Shown here: positions 1 to 8,220 of the stretch, piece by piece
How positions within the stretch are numbered: position 1 is the first letter of the stretch
Layout: each line of letters opens with the position of its first letter
Source of the DNA: Candidatus Shapirobacteria bacterium
Lineage (GTDB): Bacteria > Patescibacteriota > Microgenomatia > UBA12405
DNA: 43,413 bases
Direction of reading: 5' to 3'
Assembly (NCBI GenBank): GCA_028701645.1
Contig: JAQVQI010000001.1
Location: 8,793-52,205 of the forward strand
Translations under genes and position numbers: made by a program
Notes under the pieces: generated by a model
Database searches by the model: none
What the model saw: the letters and a program-made list of their open reading frames with translations, nothing else
What the model was told of the DNA's origin: nothing

Positions 1-13
1 ATAAATATTTAGT

Positions 14-2020
14 ATGATTACTCTCGATTCTCCAGAAATTAAAAATATTTCCCCCGAAAAAATTGGTGAAATCCTAATTGATGCCAAAAAAGCCTATTAC
101 ACCGGAGGCAAGCCCATAATGGATGACTCTACTTATGACACTCTTGAAGAGATTTTACGCAAAAAACTGCCATACCATCGGGTTTTCACCAAAATTGGTC
201 ACAAAAATTTTGACTCTGGCTTTGACAAAAAACACCATATTATGACCATGGGTTCATTAAATAAAGTAAATACTTACAACGATTTAACCCACTATTTTGA
301 ATTAAAAAGTGCCGCCGCAGGCAACGTTAATATGCGTCGCATATCTTACGTTGTCCAACCCAAATGTGATGGTATTTCTCTAGAAATTATTTACAAAAAT
401 GGTGTGCTTGTCGAAGCCATCACTCGCGGTGACGGCCATATCGGAGATGTAGTCACCCAAAATGTCGTCAAAATGAAAAACGCGGTGATGAATATATCAA
501 AGGGCCTTGATCCGAGCAAAGTCGAAGGGTTTACTGGTTCGGTCCGTTGCGAAATCGTCATGACGAATAAAGATTTTAAAAAGTTGAACCAAATACCAGA
601 TGAAAAATATTCCAACTCTCGTAATGCCGCCTCAGGTATTTCTCAGCGCCTAGACGGTCAATACAGTGAATATTGCAGTCTCTACGCTGTTGATGTTTTT
701 TATGACTTCCCTTTTCAAGGGAGGATACCCGAAGGGCAGGTCAGTTTCAATACTGAAACCGATAAAATTAATTTTCTCAAAGCCCACGGTTTTACTACCG
801 TCGACAATTTTTTATGTAATGATTTTTCTGAAATTGAAACTATTTATCAAAAATTTTTAACCAAAACCCGAAATAACTATCCATACGAAATCGATGGTTT
901 GGTTATAAAAGTTGACAACCAAGAAATACAACATTGCCTTGGTGTTAAAAACAATCGACCAAAGGGGCAAGTCGCCTACAAATTCCCAGCTCGCACCAGT
1001 CAAACTCGGATTGTTAATGTCGAATGGCAAGTCGGCCCCATGGGGACTATCACTCCGGTTGCCCAAGTTGACCCTATTGAGATTTCTGGAGCAGTTATCA
1101 GTTATGCCTCACTAGCCAATTACGATTTAATCAAAGAAAAAAATATTAATATTGATGATATTGTCGAAATCCAAAGAAGGGGAGACGTAATTCCACATAT
1201 CGAAAGTACTATCGTTAAGGTTAATCCTGGACACATCATCGCTCCCACAAATTGTCCTTCGTGCAAGACCAAACTAATCAAAGATAATAAATTTTTAAAA
1301 TGCCCCAATCTCAAAAATTGTCCCGCTCAAATATTAGGTTCACTTAAACTATTTTGTGATACTTTAAAAATTAAAGGAATTTCTGATAAAACTGTCAATA
1401 AACTTTATCAAGCCGGGCACATTCGTCTACCTGGAGATTTTTATAAATTAACTGTTTTTGAATTTGAAAACCTAGTCGGACTGGGTAAAAAATCAGGGAC
1501 CAATATTGTTCAACAAATTCAAGCCAAAAAAACCTTAACTCTTAAACAAATTTTAGATTCTGCCATTATTCCCAATTTTAGCTCCCAAAGAATTACTCAA
1601 ATTATCAATGCTGGTTTTAACACTCCAGACAAAATTTTAAACATTGCCATTTCTCAATTAGAAGCCCTCCCGGGAATCCAAGTCACCTTAGCCCAAAAAA
1701 TATTTCAAGGTATCCAAGACCGAAAAGATTTTATTGAATCAATTCTTAATAATGTAACTATTCAAGAATCTAAAATCATAAATCATAAATCAGAAATTTT
1801 TGGAAAAAATTTCGCTATCACCGGCACCCTTTCTGTCCCCAGAAAAACTCTAGAAGACAAAATTATTTTGCTCGGAGGAAAAATAAGTGAGTCTGTTACC
1901 TCAAATACAAGTTATCTTATTACAAACGACGTAAAACCTAATTCAAGTAAGTTTATTTCTGCTCTAAAATTCAACACTAAAATCATTTCTGAAACCGAGT
2001 TTAACCAATTAGCAGTTTAA
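14..2020 (+). CDS. ligA: NAD-dependent DNA ligase LigA
   Basis: Seals nicks in duplex DNA using NAD+ during replication and repair. The 668-residue length is normal for the family. The adenylation domain carries the KxDG active-site motif as KCDG with the nucleophile at about K117, followed by a TRGDG motif. A four-cysteine zinc finger lies near residues 414-438, then helix-hairpin-helix repeats, and a C-terminal BRCT domain starts near residue 595 (GKNFAITGTL). The ATG at 14 is the only start visible before the Ia-type N-terminus, so the gene is probably complete, but its upstream region is outside the window. It heads the + strand block; the following 159 bases are AT-rich with a short hairpin over the stop codon. 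Assignment is firm. Confidence 0.97.
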   Translation: MITLDSPEIKNISPEKIGEILIDAKKAYYTGGKPIMDDSTYDTLEEILRKKLPYHRVFTKIGHKNFDSGFDKKHHIMTMGSLNKVNTYNDLTHYFELKSAAAGNVNMRRISYVVQPKCDGISLEIIYKNGVLVEAITRGDGHIGDVVTQNVVKMKNAVMNISKGLDPSKVEGFTGSVRCEIVMTNKDFKKLNQIPDEKYSNSRNAASGISQRLDGQYSEYCSLYAVDVFYDFPFQGRIPEGQVSFNTETDKINFLKAHGFTTVDNFLCNDFSEIETIYQKFLTKTRNNYPYEIDGLVIKVDNQEIQHCLGVKNNRPKGQVAYKFPARTSQTRIVNVEWQVGPMGTITPVAQVDPIEISGAVISYASLANYDLIKEKNINIDDIVEIQRRGDVIPHIESTIVKVNPGHIIAPTNCPSCKTKLIKDNKFLKCPNLKNCPAQILGSLKLFCDTLKIKGISDKTVNKLYQAGHIRLPGDFYKLTVFEFENLVGLGKKSGTNIVQQIQAKKTLTLKQILDSAIIPNFSSQRITQIINAGFNTPDKILNIAISQLEALPGIQVTLAQKIFQGIQDRKDFIESILNNVTIQESKIINHKSEIFGKNFAITGTLSVPRKTLEDKIILLGGKISESVTSNTSYLITNDVKPNSSKFISALKFNTKIISETEFNQLAV

Positions 2021-2035
2021 TCAATTGACTGCTAA
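2009..2035 (+). terminator. Short hairpin over the ligA stop codon
   Basis: TTAGCAGT (2009-2016) and ACTGCTAA (2028-2035) form an 8-bp perfect stem with an 11-base loop that contains the ligA stop. No T-run follows, so intrinsic termination is uncertain. A second weak hairpin, TTCCC/GGGAA, lies at 2056-2073. Confidence 0.3.
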
Positions 2036-2164
2036 TACAGCTTCAAAAAAATATTTTCCCAACGCTTAGGGAAGATAATACTATCAATGTATATTATTCA
2101 ATATCACTAGATATCTATATACTATTATATATATCTATATATAATAAATATCTTCTGTTTTGAA

Positions 2165-2173
2165 TGTTAAAAT
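2165..2173 (+). promoter_or_regulatory. Extended -10 promoter of pth
   Basis: TGT followed by TAAAAT ends 6 bases before the pth ATG at 2180. No -35 hexamer is evident, as expected for an extended -10. Transcription would start at or next to the start codon, predicting a leaderless mRNA. Confidence 0.5.
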
Positions 2174-2179
2174 AAACCA

Positions 2180-2713
2180 ATGAAACTTATCATCGGATTA
2201 GGCAATCCTGGTCTTAAATATCAAAATACTCGCCACAATCTAGGCCAAAAAATAATCACCGATTTTGTACAAGCTAATCATGATTTTTCCTTCCAAGAAA
2301 AAAAATCACTTCAGTCTAAATTAGTTGAGATAGGGCAGGGGACTGACAAAATAATTTTTGCCATCTCTACTGATTATATGAATAATTCTGGAATTACAGT
2401 TCAAAAAATTTCCCAATATTATAAAATTGACTCCTCAGATGTTTATATTATTCATGATGATCTTGATTTAGAAGTAGGGGAGTACAAAACCCAATTTGAT
2501 CGAGGTCCAGCTGGACATAACGGTATTAAATCTATAATCGAAAAATTAGGTACACAACAATTCCACCGGATTCGAATTGGAATTGGAAAGTCTACCAATA
2601 ATATTCCAACAGAGGATTATGTTTTACAACCTTTTTCAAAATCAGAATTAGATATAATAGATTCCATCACTTCAAAAATTTTTGAAGAAATAAAAAAAAT
2701 AATCAATTCATAA
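2180..2713 (+). CDS. pth: Peptidyl-tRNA hydrolase
   Basis: Cleaves peptidyl-tRNA released from stalled ribosomes, recycling tRNA in the cytoplasm. The N-terminus GLGNPG, the catalytic histidine at H19 in NTRHN, the substrate-binding asparagine in MNNSG (near residue 68), the HDDLDL motif with D93, and GPAGHNGIKS are all present. At 177 residues it is slightly shorter than typical Pth (about 190), mainly at the C-terminus. It is preceded by an extended -10 box 6 bases from the ATG and has no visible Shine-Dalgarno. tRNA-Ala follows 46 bases after the stop, so the two may be cotranscribed. Confidence 0.96.
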   Translation: MKLIIGLGNPGLKYQNTRHNLGQKIITDFVQANHDFSFQEKKSLQSKLVEIGQGTDKIIFAISTDYMNNSGITVQKISQYYKIDSSDVYIIHDDLDLEVGEYKTQFDRGPAGHNGIKSIIEKLGTQQFHRIRIGIGKSTNNIPTEDYVLQPFSKSELDIIDSITSKIFEEIKKIINS

Positions 2714-2759
2714 TTTTAAATTTATTTTTAATTATTAATTCGTAATTAGTAATTAATTT

Positions 2760-2833
2760 GGGCCCATAGTCTAGTGGTAAAACATCTCAGTCGCACTGAG
2801 TCGTCGGCGGTTCAAGTCCGCCTGGGTCCACCA
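2760..2833 (+). tRNA. tRNA-Ala (CGC)
   Basis: Folds as a standard tRNA: acceptor GGGCCCA pairs with TGGGTCC and includes the G3:T70 wobble that identifies alanine tRNAs. The anticodon loop GTCGCAC gives anticodon CGC at 2792-2794. The T-arm GGCGG/TTCAAGT/CCGCC is perfect. The D-stem GTCT/AAAC has one C:A mismatch and the anticodon stem has one T:T at its base. CCA is encoded at 2831-2833. The final A is also the A of the next gene's ATG. Confidence 0.92.
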
Positions 2834-4365
2834 TGGTAAAACTTATAAAATCAATTACTAAATCTATTGGATATGGTGTCAAAAACGATCCAGAAATTGA
2901 TCGTCTCAAAAAAAAACATCCCAAATTTTTTAATTTTATAAAAAAAAGACTAACCAAAAATCACAAATATGGTCGACATCTCACTGTTGGGATTTTGGTC
3001 ACTCTTGTGTTTGTCTATTTTTTTTATGGTATTGTCCGTAGTTACATCGGCCAAGAAAGTCTAGTTCAATTTGACCTTCGAGTAATCAATTTATTTAGTT
3101 TGCTCCGTCATCCAAAACTTAACCAACAAATGCTTTTTATTACCTATCTGGCAAAAGGAGAAATCATCGTTGCTGGTTTATTGGTTTTTAGTATTATTCT
3201 TTTTTTACACAAAAGATGGCGATTATTATTTACTTTATTAATTTCTGTTGGTGTTGGAGAAATATTCGTCTGGATTATTAAAAACACTATCGATCGGCCA
3301 CGCCCATCTCTCGTCAACGCTCTTGTCGCCGAATCTTCATATAGTTTACCCAGTGGCCACACCTTTGTTGCTATCGCTTTTTATGGACTGTTAGTTTATT
3401 TTGTCATTCAGTCTAATAGAAACAAATTTTTAAAAATTATTAGTTTTATTTTTGGAATTTGTCTTATTACTCTGGTTGGATTATCAAGAATCTATCTTGG
3501 CGCTCATTGGCCATCAGATGTTTTTGCCGGAGTCGCTTTTGGGTCTGCCTGGCTATCTATTTTGATAACCTCTTTTAGAATCAAAAAGAAATTTAATCCT
3601 CCTAAAAAAATTCAAATTAATCTCAAACCCAAAACCTTACTTATTTCCAGTATTTTATTGGTTACTATTTGGGTGGTTTATATTTTTTATTTTTTTTATA
3701 CCCATCCATTAATAGAAAAACAAATTATTACTATTCCTAAAAAGACAATCGATATCTCTCAAATTACCACCCAACTTTTTAAAAACCTCCCCAAAATTAG
3801 CGAGTCAATTAGTTCAGTTCCGTCAGAACCAATCAATATTATTGTTGTTTCAGACCAAAAAACACTAGACAAAGCTTTTGTTAATTCTGGCTGGTATTTA
3901 CTAGACGAACCAAGTCTAAGTTCTTATACTCAAATTGTTACTTCTATTATTTTAAAAAAACCATACCCTCAAACTCCAGGACTTCCGGTATTTTGGGACA
4001 CTTTCCCTTGTCCATTTTCTTATGGACAACCAACTCATCCTAGTTCAATTAGCTCCCGACACCACATTCACTTTTGGGACACCAACTATATCACCCCTGA
4101 AGGCCAAACTATTTGGGTAGGTACAGCTCATTTTGATGAAAAAATAAAAAAGAAATTTAAAATTATTTTACCTTTTCACACTACTCAACTTATCGTTGAT
4201 GAAGAAAGAGAAAACATAAAAAACACCTTAGAAAAAAATGGTTTTCTTAGTTCATTTGAAAAAATAAATCTTACTGGACTTCTTTATGGCACCAAAAAAA
4301 GTGGTAACAATTTTCTTACCGACGGTCAAGCATATATTCTTTATTTAAAAGATGAGACAAGATAA
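2833..4365 (+). CDS. PAP2 superfamily membrane phosphatase with C-terminal LssY-like domain
   Basis: An integral membrane phosphatase probably acting on a lipid phosphate or undecaprenyl-pyrophosphate type substrate outside the membrane. Residues about 50-255 hold several membrane segments and the three PAP2 motifs: K(x6)RPRP, PSGH, and SRIYLGAHWPSD with the catalytic histidine. After a further transmembrane segment near 275-295 a soluble region (about 325-510) resembles the LssY C-terminal domain (VFWDTFPC, HHIHFWDT). The ATG at 2833 shares its A with the CCA end of tRNA-Ala, and no other early in-frame ATG, GTG or TTG is available. The gene overlaps the next one by 14 bases. The substrate is not known from sequence. 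Confidence 0.88.
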   Translation: MVKLIKSITKSIGYGVKNDPEIDRLKKKHPKFFNFIKKRLTKNHKYGRHLTVGILVTLVFVYFFYGIVRSYIGQESLVQFDLRVINLFSLLRHPKLNQQMLFITYLAKGEIIVAGLLVFSIILFLHKRWRLLFTLLISVGVGEIFVWIIKNTIDRPRPSLVNALVAESSYSLPSGHTFVAIAFYGLLVYFVIQSNRNKFLKIISFIFGICLITLVGLSRIYLGAHWPSDVFAGVAFGSAWLSILITSFRIKKKFNPPKKIQINLKPKTLLISSILLVTIWVVYIFYFFYTHPLIEKQIITIPKKTIDISQITTQLFKNLPKISESISSVPSEPINIIVVSDQKTLDKAFVNSGWYLLDEPSLSSYTQIVTSIILKKPYPQTPGLPVFWDTFPCPFSYGQPTHPSSISSRHHIHFWDTNYITPEGQTIWVGTAHFDEKIKKKFKIILPFHTTQLIVDEERENIKNTLEKNGFLSSFEKINLTGLLYGTKKSGNNFLTDGQAYILYLKDETR

Positions 4366-4651
4366 ACCTTCTCCAATTTCAGTTCAGCTCGAAAAGTTTA
4401 AAGACACACTTGAAAAAAGACAAAAATACGTCAAGATGGAGTATCAATCATACGGTCTAGAATTAGCCAAAGAGCTACAAGACTGGAAAAATCGATCTCT
4501 TTATATTCGCCTAGCCAAAAATACTGATAGAAAAACTTTAGAAATTGCTAGATATTTTGTCAAAGACCAAAGCCCTGGGACAATCAAAACTCCATATAAA
4601 TTATTTATGTGGAAACTTGGACAATTGAAAGAAAATAAGCCTAAAATATAG
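4352..4651 (+). CDS. Small conserved-looking protein of unknown function
   Basis: A 99-residue basic soluble protein with no recognised motif. It is rich in K, E and L with alternating charged stretches, suggesting mostly helix, and has neither a signal peptide nor a membrane segment. It starts 14 bases inside the preceding phosphatase gene, so translational coupling is likely and it may work with that membrane enzyme or simply share its transcript. Codon use and base composition match its neighbours. No function is proposed. Its overlap and coding-like composition support it as a real gene. Confidence 0.7.
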   Translation: MRQDKPSPISVQLEKFKDTLEKRQKYVKMEYQSYGLELAKELQDWKNRSLYIRLAKNTDRKTLEIARYFVKDQSPGTIKTPYKLFMWKLGQLKENKPKI

Positions 4652-4660
4652 TATTATTAG

Positions 4661-4669
4661 TGATATAAT
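4661..4669 (+). promoter_or_regulatory. Extended -10 promoter of the MacAB-like operon
   Basis: TGA plus a perfect TATAAT ends 10 bases before the ATG at 4680. The predicted leader is only a few bases, too short for a Shine-Dalgarno sequence. Confidence 0.5.
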
Positions 4670-4679
4670 ATCAAGCTGT

Positions 4680-5741
4680 ATGTCATTTCTAAAAAAGAAT
4701 CTAAAAAAGATTATTATCATTCTAATTGTTCTTCTAGTTTCTGGTTTTGGTATCTACAAAATTAGTGCCAAAGACAAATCTAAAGACACACCTAAGTTTG
4801 ATGTCAAAAAAGAAACAGTGGTAACTCCCAAAAGAGAAACAATTAAAGAAGAAATCACCCTAACCGGGTCAATAGATGCCGGTACCAAATCAAATCTTCA
4901 ATTTAAGACCAGCGGTCAACTGGCTTGGGTTGGTGTCAAAGTAGGGGATAAGGTAAAAAAATATCAAGCTATTGCCTCACTCAACAAAGAAGAATTAAAA
5001 AAAGGGCTGACAGCTGATTTTAATAATTATCGATCAGCTTTGGCCACCTTTGACGATGTTCAAGATGAATATAAATATGAAAAAGAGAGTTTAATTCTTA
5101 CCGACGAAATGAAACGAATTTTAGTTCGATCTCAAAACACTCTAGGTAATGCAGTTATTAACTATGAGCTCCAAGATTTAGCTATCAAATACGCTACTTT
5201 ATATACACCAATTAGTGGTATTGTTGTTGCTATTGACGAACCCAACAGCGGTGTCAATATTACTCCTGCCTCAGCCACTTTTTCGATTATCGACCCTACT
5301 AGTATTTATTTTAAAGCTCAAATTGATCAAGAAGATGTCAATCGAATCAAAATTGGTGATAAAACCACAATCAAATTAGACAGTTTCCCCGACGAGTCAA
5401 TTGAATCAGAGGTCACCTATATTTCTTTTGTCCCAATTGCCGGACAAACTTCAACAGTATATGAAATTAGATTCAAATTAAACGGTACTGATAATCAAGA
5501 ATTAAAATATCGATTAGGGATGGATGGCGACGCTATTATCTCTCTTAAACAAATAGACAATAGTCTTACTCTCCCAATCGAAGCCATCAATCAAGATGAA
5601 AATCAATCTTATGTTTTTATCAAACCGGCCGACAACGACCAATTAATCAAAAAAAATATTACTACTGGTATTGAAACTGACACCACTATTGAAATTTTAG
5701 AAGGACTATCCGAAAATGACCAAGTTGTTATCTCCAAATAA
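4680..5741 (+). CDS. Membrane fusion protein of a MacAB-like ABC efflux system
   Basis: Periplasmic-type adaptor (HlyD/MacA family) that would link the downstream ABC transporter to extracytoplasmic substrate handling. An N-terminal membrane anchor spans about residues 9-27. A lipoyl/barrel-sandwich half-motif (GQLAWVGVKVGDKV) lies near residues 80-95, followed by a short helical hairpin around 110-165, the second half-motif near 175-190, then beta-barrel and membrane-proximal domains. The 353 residues are at the short end of the family. It is the first gene of a three-gene operon and overlaps the ATPase gene by 26 bases. CPR cells lack a classical outer-membrane system in most reconstructions, so the adaptor may act at a single membrane. 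That last point is inference. Confidence 0.88.
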   Translation: MSFLKKNLKKIIIILIVLLVSGFGIYKISAKDKSKDTPKFDVKKETVVTPKRETIKEEITLTGSIDAGTKSNLQFKTSGQLAWVGVKVGDKVKKYQAIASLNKEELKKGLTADFNNYRSALATFDDVQDEYKYEKESLILTDEMKRILVRSQNTLGNAVINYELQDLAIKYATLYTPISGIVVAIDEPNSGVNITPASATFSIIDPTSIYFKAQIDQEDVNRIKIGDKTTIKLDSFPDESIESEVTYISFVPIAGQTSTVYEIRFKLNGTDNQELKYRLGMDGDAIISLKQIDNSLTLPIEAINQDENQSYVFIKPADNDQLIKKNITTGIETDTTIEILEGLSENDQVVISK

Positions 5742-6429
5742 TCGAAACATTATTTTGGAATTAAAAAATATTACTAAAACTTACACTACTGGCACTAATT
5801 CTTTTAATGCTTTAGACGGTATTAATCTAAAAATATATGAAGGTGAATTTATTTCCATTACCGGACCTTCTGGTTCTGGTAAGTCGACCTTGATGCACAT
5901 CATTGGTTTGCTTGACAACCCCACTTCTGGTGAAGTTAATCTAAATGGTCGCAATATTGCCAAACTAAAAGAACACCAGTTAGCCCAAATTCGAAATGTC
6001 ACTTTGGGTTTTGTTTTTCAGCAATTTAATTTATTGGCCAAAACATCTTCTTTAGAAAATGTTTTATTACCCCTTTTGTATTCTGATGTTCCCAAAAGAG
6101 ATCGACAAAAAATTGGACTAGACTTACTGGCCAAAGTTGGACTTCAAGATAAAACCAACAATACCCCAGCCCAATTGTCTGGCGGCCAACAACAACGAGT
6201 TGCCATTGCCCGAGCTTTAGTCAATAATCCTAAAATTATTTTAGCTGATGAACCAACAGGAAATTTGGATAGTAAATCTGGTGAGGATGTTATGAAGTTT
6301 TTTCATCAATTAAACGAAAAAGAGGGGAGAACCATTGTTTTTGTCACTCATGATATGGATTTAGCCAAAGAAGCCAATCGGACTATTATTATCAAAGACG
6401 GAAAAATTTTAGAGGAAAAACATGCTTAA
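5716..6429 (+). CDS. ABC transporter ATP-binding protein (MacB/LolD type)
   Basis: ATPase that powers the adjacent FtsX-like permease. All nucleotide-binding motifs are present in order: Walker A GPSGSGKST near residues 50-58, Q-loop FVFQQFN, signature LSGGQQQRVAIARAL, Walker B ILADEPTGNLDS and the switch histidine in VTHDMD. The 237-residue length is standard. The ATG at 5716 lies 26 bases inside the adaptor gene; a TTG at 5725 or the TTG near 5755 would shorten the N-terminus and cannot be excluded. It overlaps the permease gene by 8 bases, and AGAGG about 7 bases before that permease ATG is one of the few convincing Shine-Dalgarno sites here. Confidence 0.94.
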   Translation: MTKLLSPNNRNIILELKNITKTYTTGTNSFNALDGINLKIYEGEFISITGPSGSGKSTLMHIIGLLDNPTSGEVNLNGRNIAKLKEHQLAQIRNVTLGFVFQQFNLLAKTSSLENVLLPLLYSDVPKRDRQKIGLDLLAKVGLQDKTNNTPAQLSGGQQQRVAIARALVNNPKIILADEPTGNLDSKSGEDVMKFFHQLNEKEGRTIVFVTHDMDLAKEANRTIIIKDGKILEEKHA

Positions 6430-7639
6430 ACCATCGTTCAACGATCTTCTCAAATCCAGTTTCAAATCGATTTTAAAAAATAAAAGCCGGACTATATTGA
6501 CCTCTTTAGGCATAATTATTGGTGTAACTTCAGTAATTTTGTTAACTTCTATTGGTAATGGTCTTAAAAAATATGTCACCGATCAGTTTGATTCTTTAGG
6601 CGCCAACTCAATATTTATTTCTCCAGGAAGAGTTTTTAACGACAACGGAGGATTTTCTCAAAGCGGAGCCATCATGACAACCAGTTTTTCACTTAAAGAT
6701 GTCACTAACTTAAAAAGAAAATTAGACAATGTTGAAATTACCCCCGCTAATGGTGTCTTTGTTGATATCTCGTCTCCTTTCAACACTCAAAAATCAATCG
6801 AGATTGATGGTTCGACGCAAAATTTTGGTATCAATAATAATCTAGCCCCATCAGAAGGCAATGGTCGCTGGTTTACGGAAGAGGAAAATAGTAAAAAAAC
6901 TCCAGTAATAATTCTTGGTTATCAATTAGCTCAAGATTTATTTCCAAACTCTTCTGCTCTTGGAAAAAAAGTAATTGTCAAAGGAAAAACCTTAAAAGTT
7001 ATTGGCGTAAGTGACAAAAAAGGCTCATCTTTTGGTGGTCCAAGTTTTGATAAACAAGGCTATATACCTCTAAATGTGGCTTTTGATCTAGCCGGCAACA
7101 ACGATATTCAAAGCATTATTGTAAAAGCTAAAAACAAAGATTCAATTGAGTCAACCAAAAAACAAATTACCAAAATAATGTTAGAAAAATATGATGAAGA
7201 TGCTTTTTCAGTTTTTGACAGCTCTCAACTTTTAAGCTCAATCAATTCTATTATTAGTGTTCTCACAATTTCCTTAACCGGAATCGCTGCAATTTCTTTA
7301 GTTGTTGGCGGAATCGGGATAATGAATATTATGTTAGTTTCTGTCACTGAACGAACTCGAGAAATTGGACTTAGAAAAGCAATTGGTGCTTATCCTCGAG
7401 CAATTTTAATTCAATTCTTAATCGAGGCCGTAATTTTGTCTTGTATTGGTGGTACTACTGGAATACTTTTAGGGTATTTAGGAACTTTAGCCATAAAATC
7501 ATTTTTTCCCGCCCAAGTCACTATTTCTTCAGTAATTCTCGCTTTTGGAGTTTCTTCTCTAGTAGGTATAATTTTTGGTGTTGCCCCAGCTCGCAAAGCC
7601 TCCAAGCTTTCACCCATCGAAGCCCTCCGATACGAATAA
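6422..7639 (+). CDS. FtsX/MacB-family ABC transporter permease
   Basis: Membrane subunit of the MacAB-like exporter. One transmembrane helix lies near residues 24-44, followed by a large extracytoplasmic MacB-PCD-type domain (about 50-250), then three C-terminal helices between about 280 and 395. The FtsX-domain motif TERTREIGLRKAIGA sits between helices 2 and 3, and the protein ends PARKASKLSPIEALRYE, the typical family terminus. At 405 residues it is normal for the stand-alone permease type. It is translated from an ATG within the end of the ATPase gene. The substrate (peptide, lipid or antibiotic) is not readable from sequence. Confidence 0.93.
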   Translation: MLKPSFNDLLKSSFKSILKNKSRTILTSLGIIIGVTSVILLTSIGNGLKKYVTDQFDSLGANSIFISPGRVFNDNGGFSQSGAIMTTSFSLKDVTNLKRKLDNVEITPANGVFVDISSPFNTQKSIEIDGSTQNFGINNNLAPSEGNGRWFTEEENSKKTPVIILGYQLAQDLFPNSSALGKKVIVKGKTLKVIGVSDKKGSSFGGPSFDKQGYIPLNVAFDLAGNNDIQSIIVKAKNKDSIESTKKQITKIMLEKYDEDAFSVFDSSQLLSSINSIISVLTISLTGIAAISLVVGGIGIMNIMLVSVTERTREIGLRKAIGAYPRAILIQFLIEAVILSCIGGTTGILLGYLGTLAIKSFFPAQVTISSVILAFGVSSLVGIIFGVAPARKASKLSPIEALRYE

Positions 7640-7641
7640 TC

Positions 7642-7650
7642 TGCTATTAT
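7642..7650 (+). promoter_or_regulatory. Extended -10 promoter of the YdjM-like gene
   Basis: TGC plus TATTAT ends 6 bases before a GTG start at 7657, just after the permease stop. Same geometry as the pth and hisS promoters; predicts a leaderless transcript with a GTG initiation codon. Confidence 0.4.
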
Positions 7651-7656
7651 TTATTA

Positions 7657-8220
7657 GTGAAACACGAATTTCGTTACCATTTATTAGCTTCATTAGCCTT
7701 GTTTTTTTTAGTCTCTATTTTTTTGGTGATTATTAAGTCACCAAATATCCAGATATTATACCTATTTTTAGGCATATTTGTTGGATCAATTATTTTAGAC
7801 ACCGATCATCTAATCTTTTGGTTTTTTCTCAAACCAAACACTGAAGAAAGCCGTTTAGCTAAAATAACTATTAAAAATTTTGACATAAAATCACTCACAA
7901 AACTTATCAACGCCAGCCATTCAAGTCACCACAATCTAATTTTTCATCACTATTTTTTTCAATCAATTTTAGTTTTATTTACTTTTTTTATTTTTACTTC
8001 AACCTCTAATTTGTTTGTTCTTTCATTAGTTGTCTCTTTAAACCTTCATCTTTTGGTTGATGAATATCTTGATTTTTTAATCAATCCCAAAATTCTTCAA
8101 AAATGGTTGTTTGCCAGAGAAGAAAAACAACTCCCAGTTAAATTTCTCAACCGTTATTTAGCTATTTTTAGTATCTTTTTAATTATCTTTATAATTCTTT
8201 TGTTTTACTCCCAACTATGA
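7657..8220 (+). CDS. YdjM-like membrane-bound metal-dependent hydrolase
   Basis: A 187-residue protein with four or five hydrophobic helices. The start chosen is the GTG at 7657, because longer versions run inside the permease gene in another frame and add a nonsense Trp/Tyr/Phe-rich N-terminus. Putative metal-binding residues follow the YdjM (PF04307-like) pattern: LDTDH near residues 47-51, a His-rich NASHSSHHNLIFHH near 85-98, and LHLLVDEYLD further on. The family is poorly characterised; hydrolase activity is assumed from the metal motif. Its last bases overlap the next ATG (ATGA), so the two are translationally coupled. Family assignment is moderate. Confidence 0.65.
   Translation: MKHEFRYHLLASLALFFLVSIFLVIIKSPNIQILYLFLGIFVGSIILDTDHLIFWFFLKPNTEESRLAKITIKNFDIKSLTKLINASHSSHHNLIFHHYFFQSILVLFTFFIFTSTSNLFVLSLVVSLNLHLLVDEYLDFLINPKILQKWLFAREEKQLPVKFLNRYLAIFSIFLIIFIILLFYSQL

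Noticed and set aside
2101..2160. AT-palindromic stretch before pth as a regulatory hairpin
   Set aside because: TATATA-type self-complementarity is expected from this composition and no stable GC-containing stem is present.
7441..7656. Longer version of the YdjM-like protein
   Set aside because: The extra 72 codons lie inside the permease gene in another frame and give an unlikely Trp/Tyr/Phe-rich leader; the GTG at 7657 has a well-placed -10 box.
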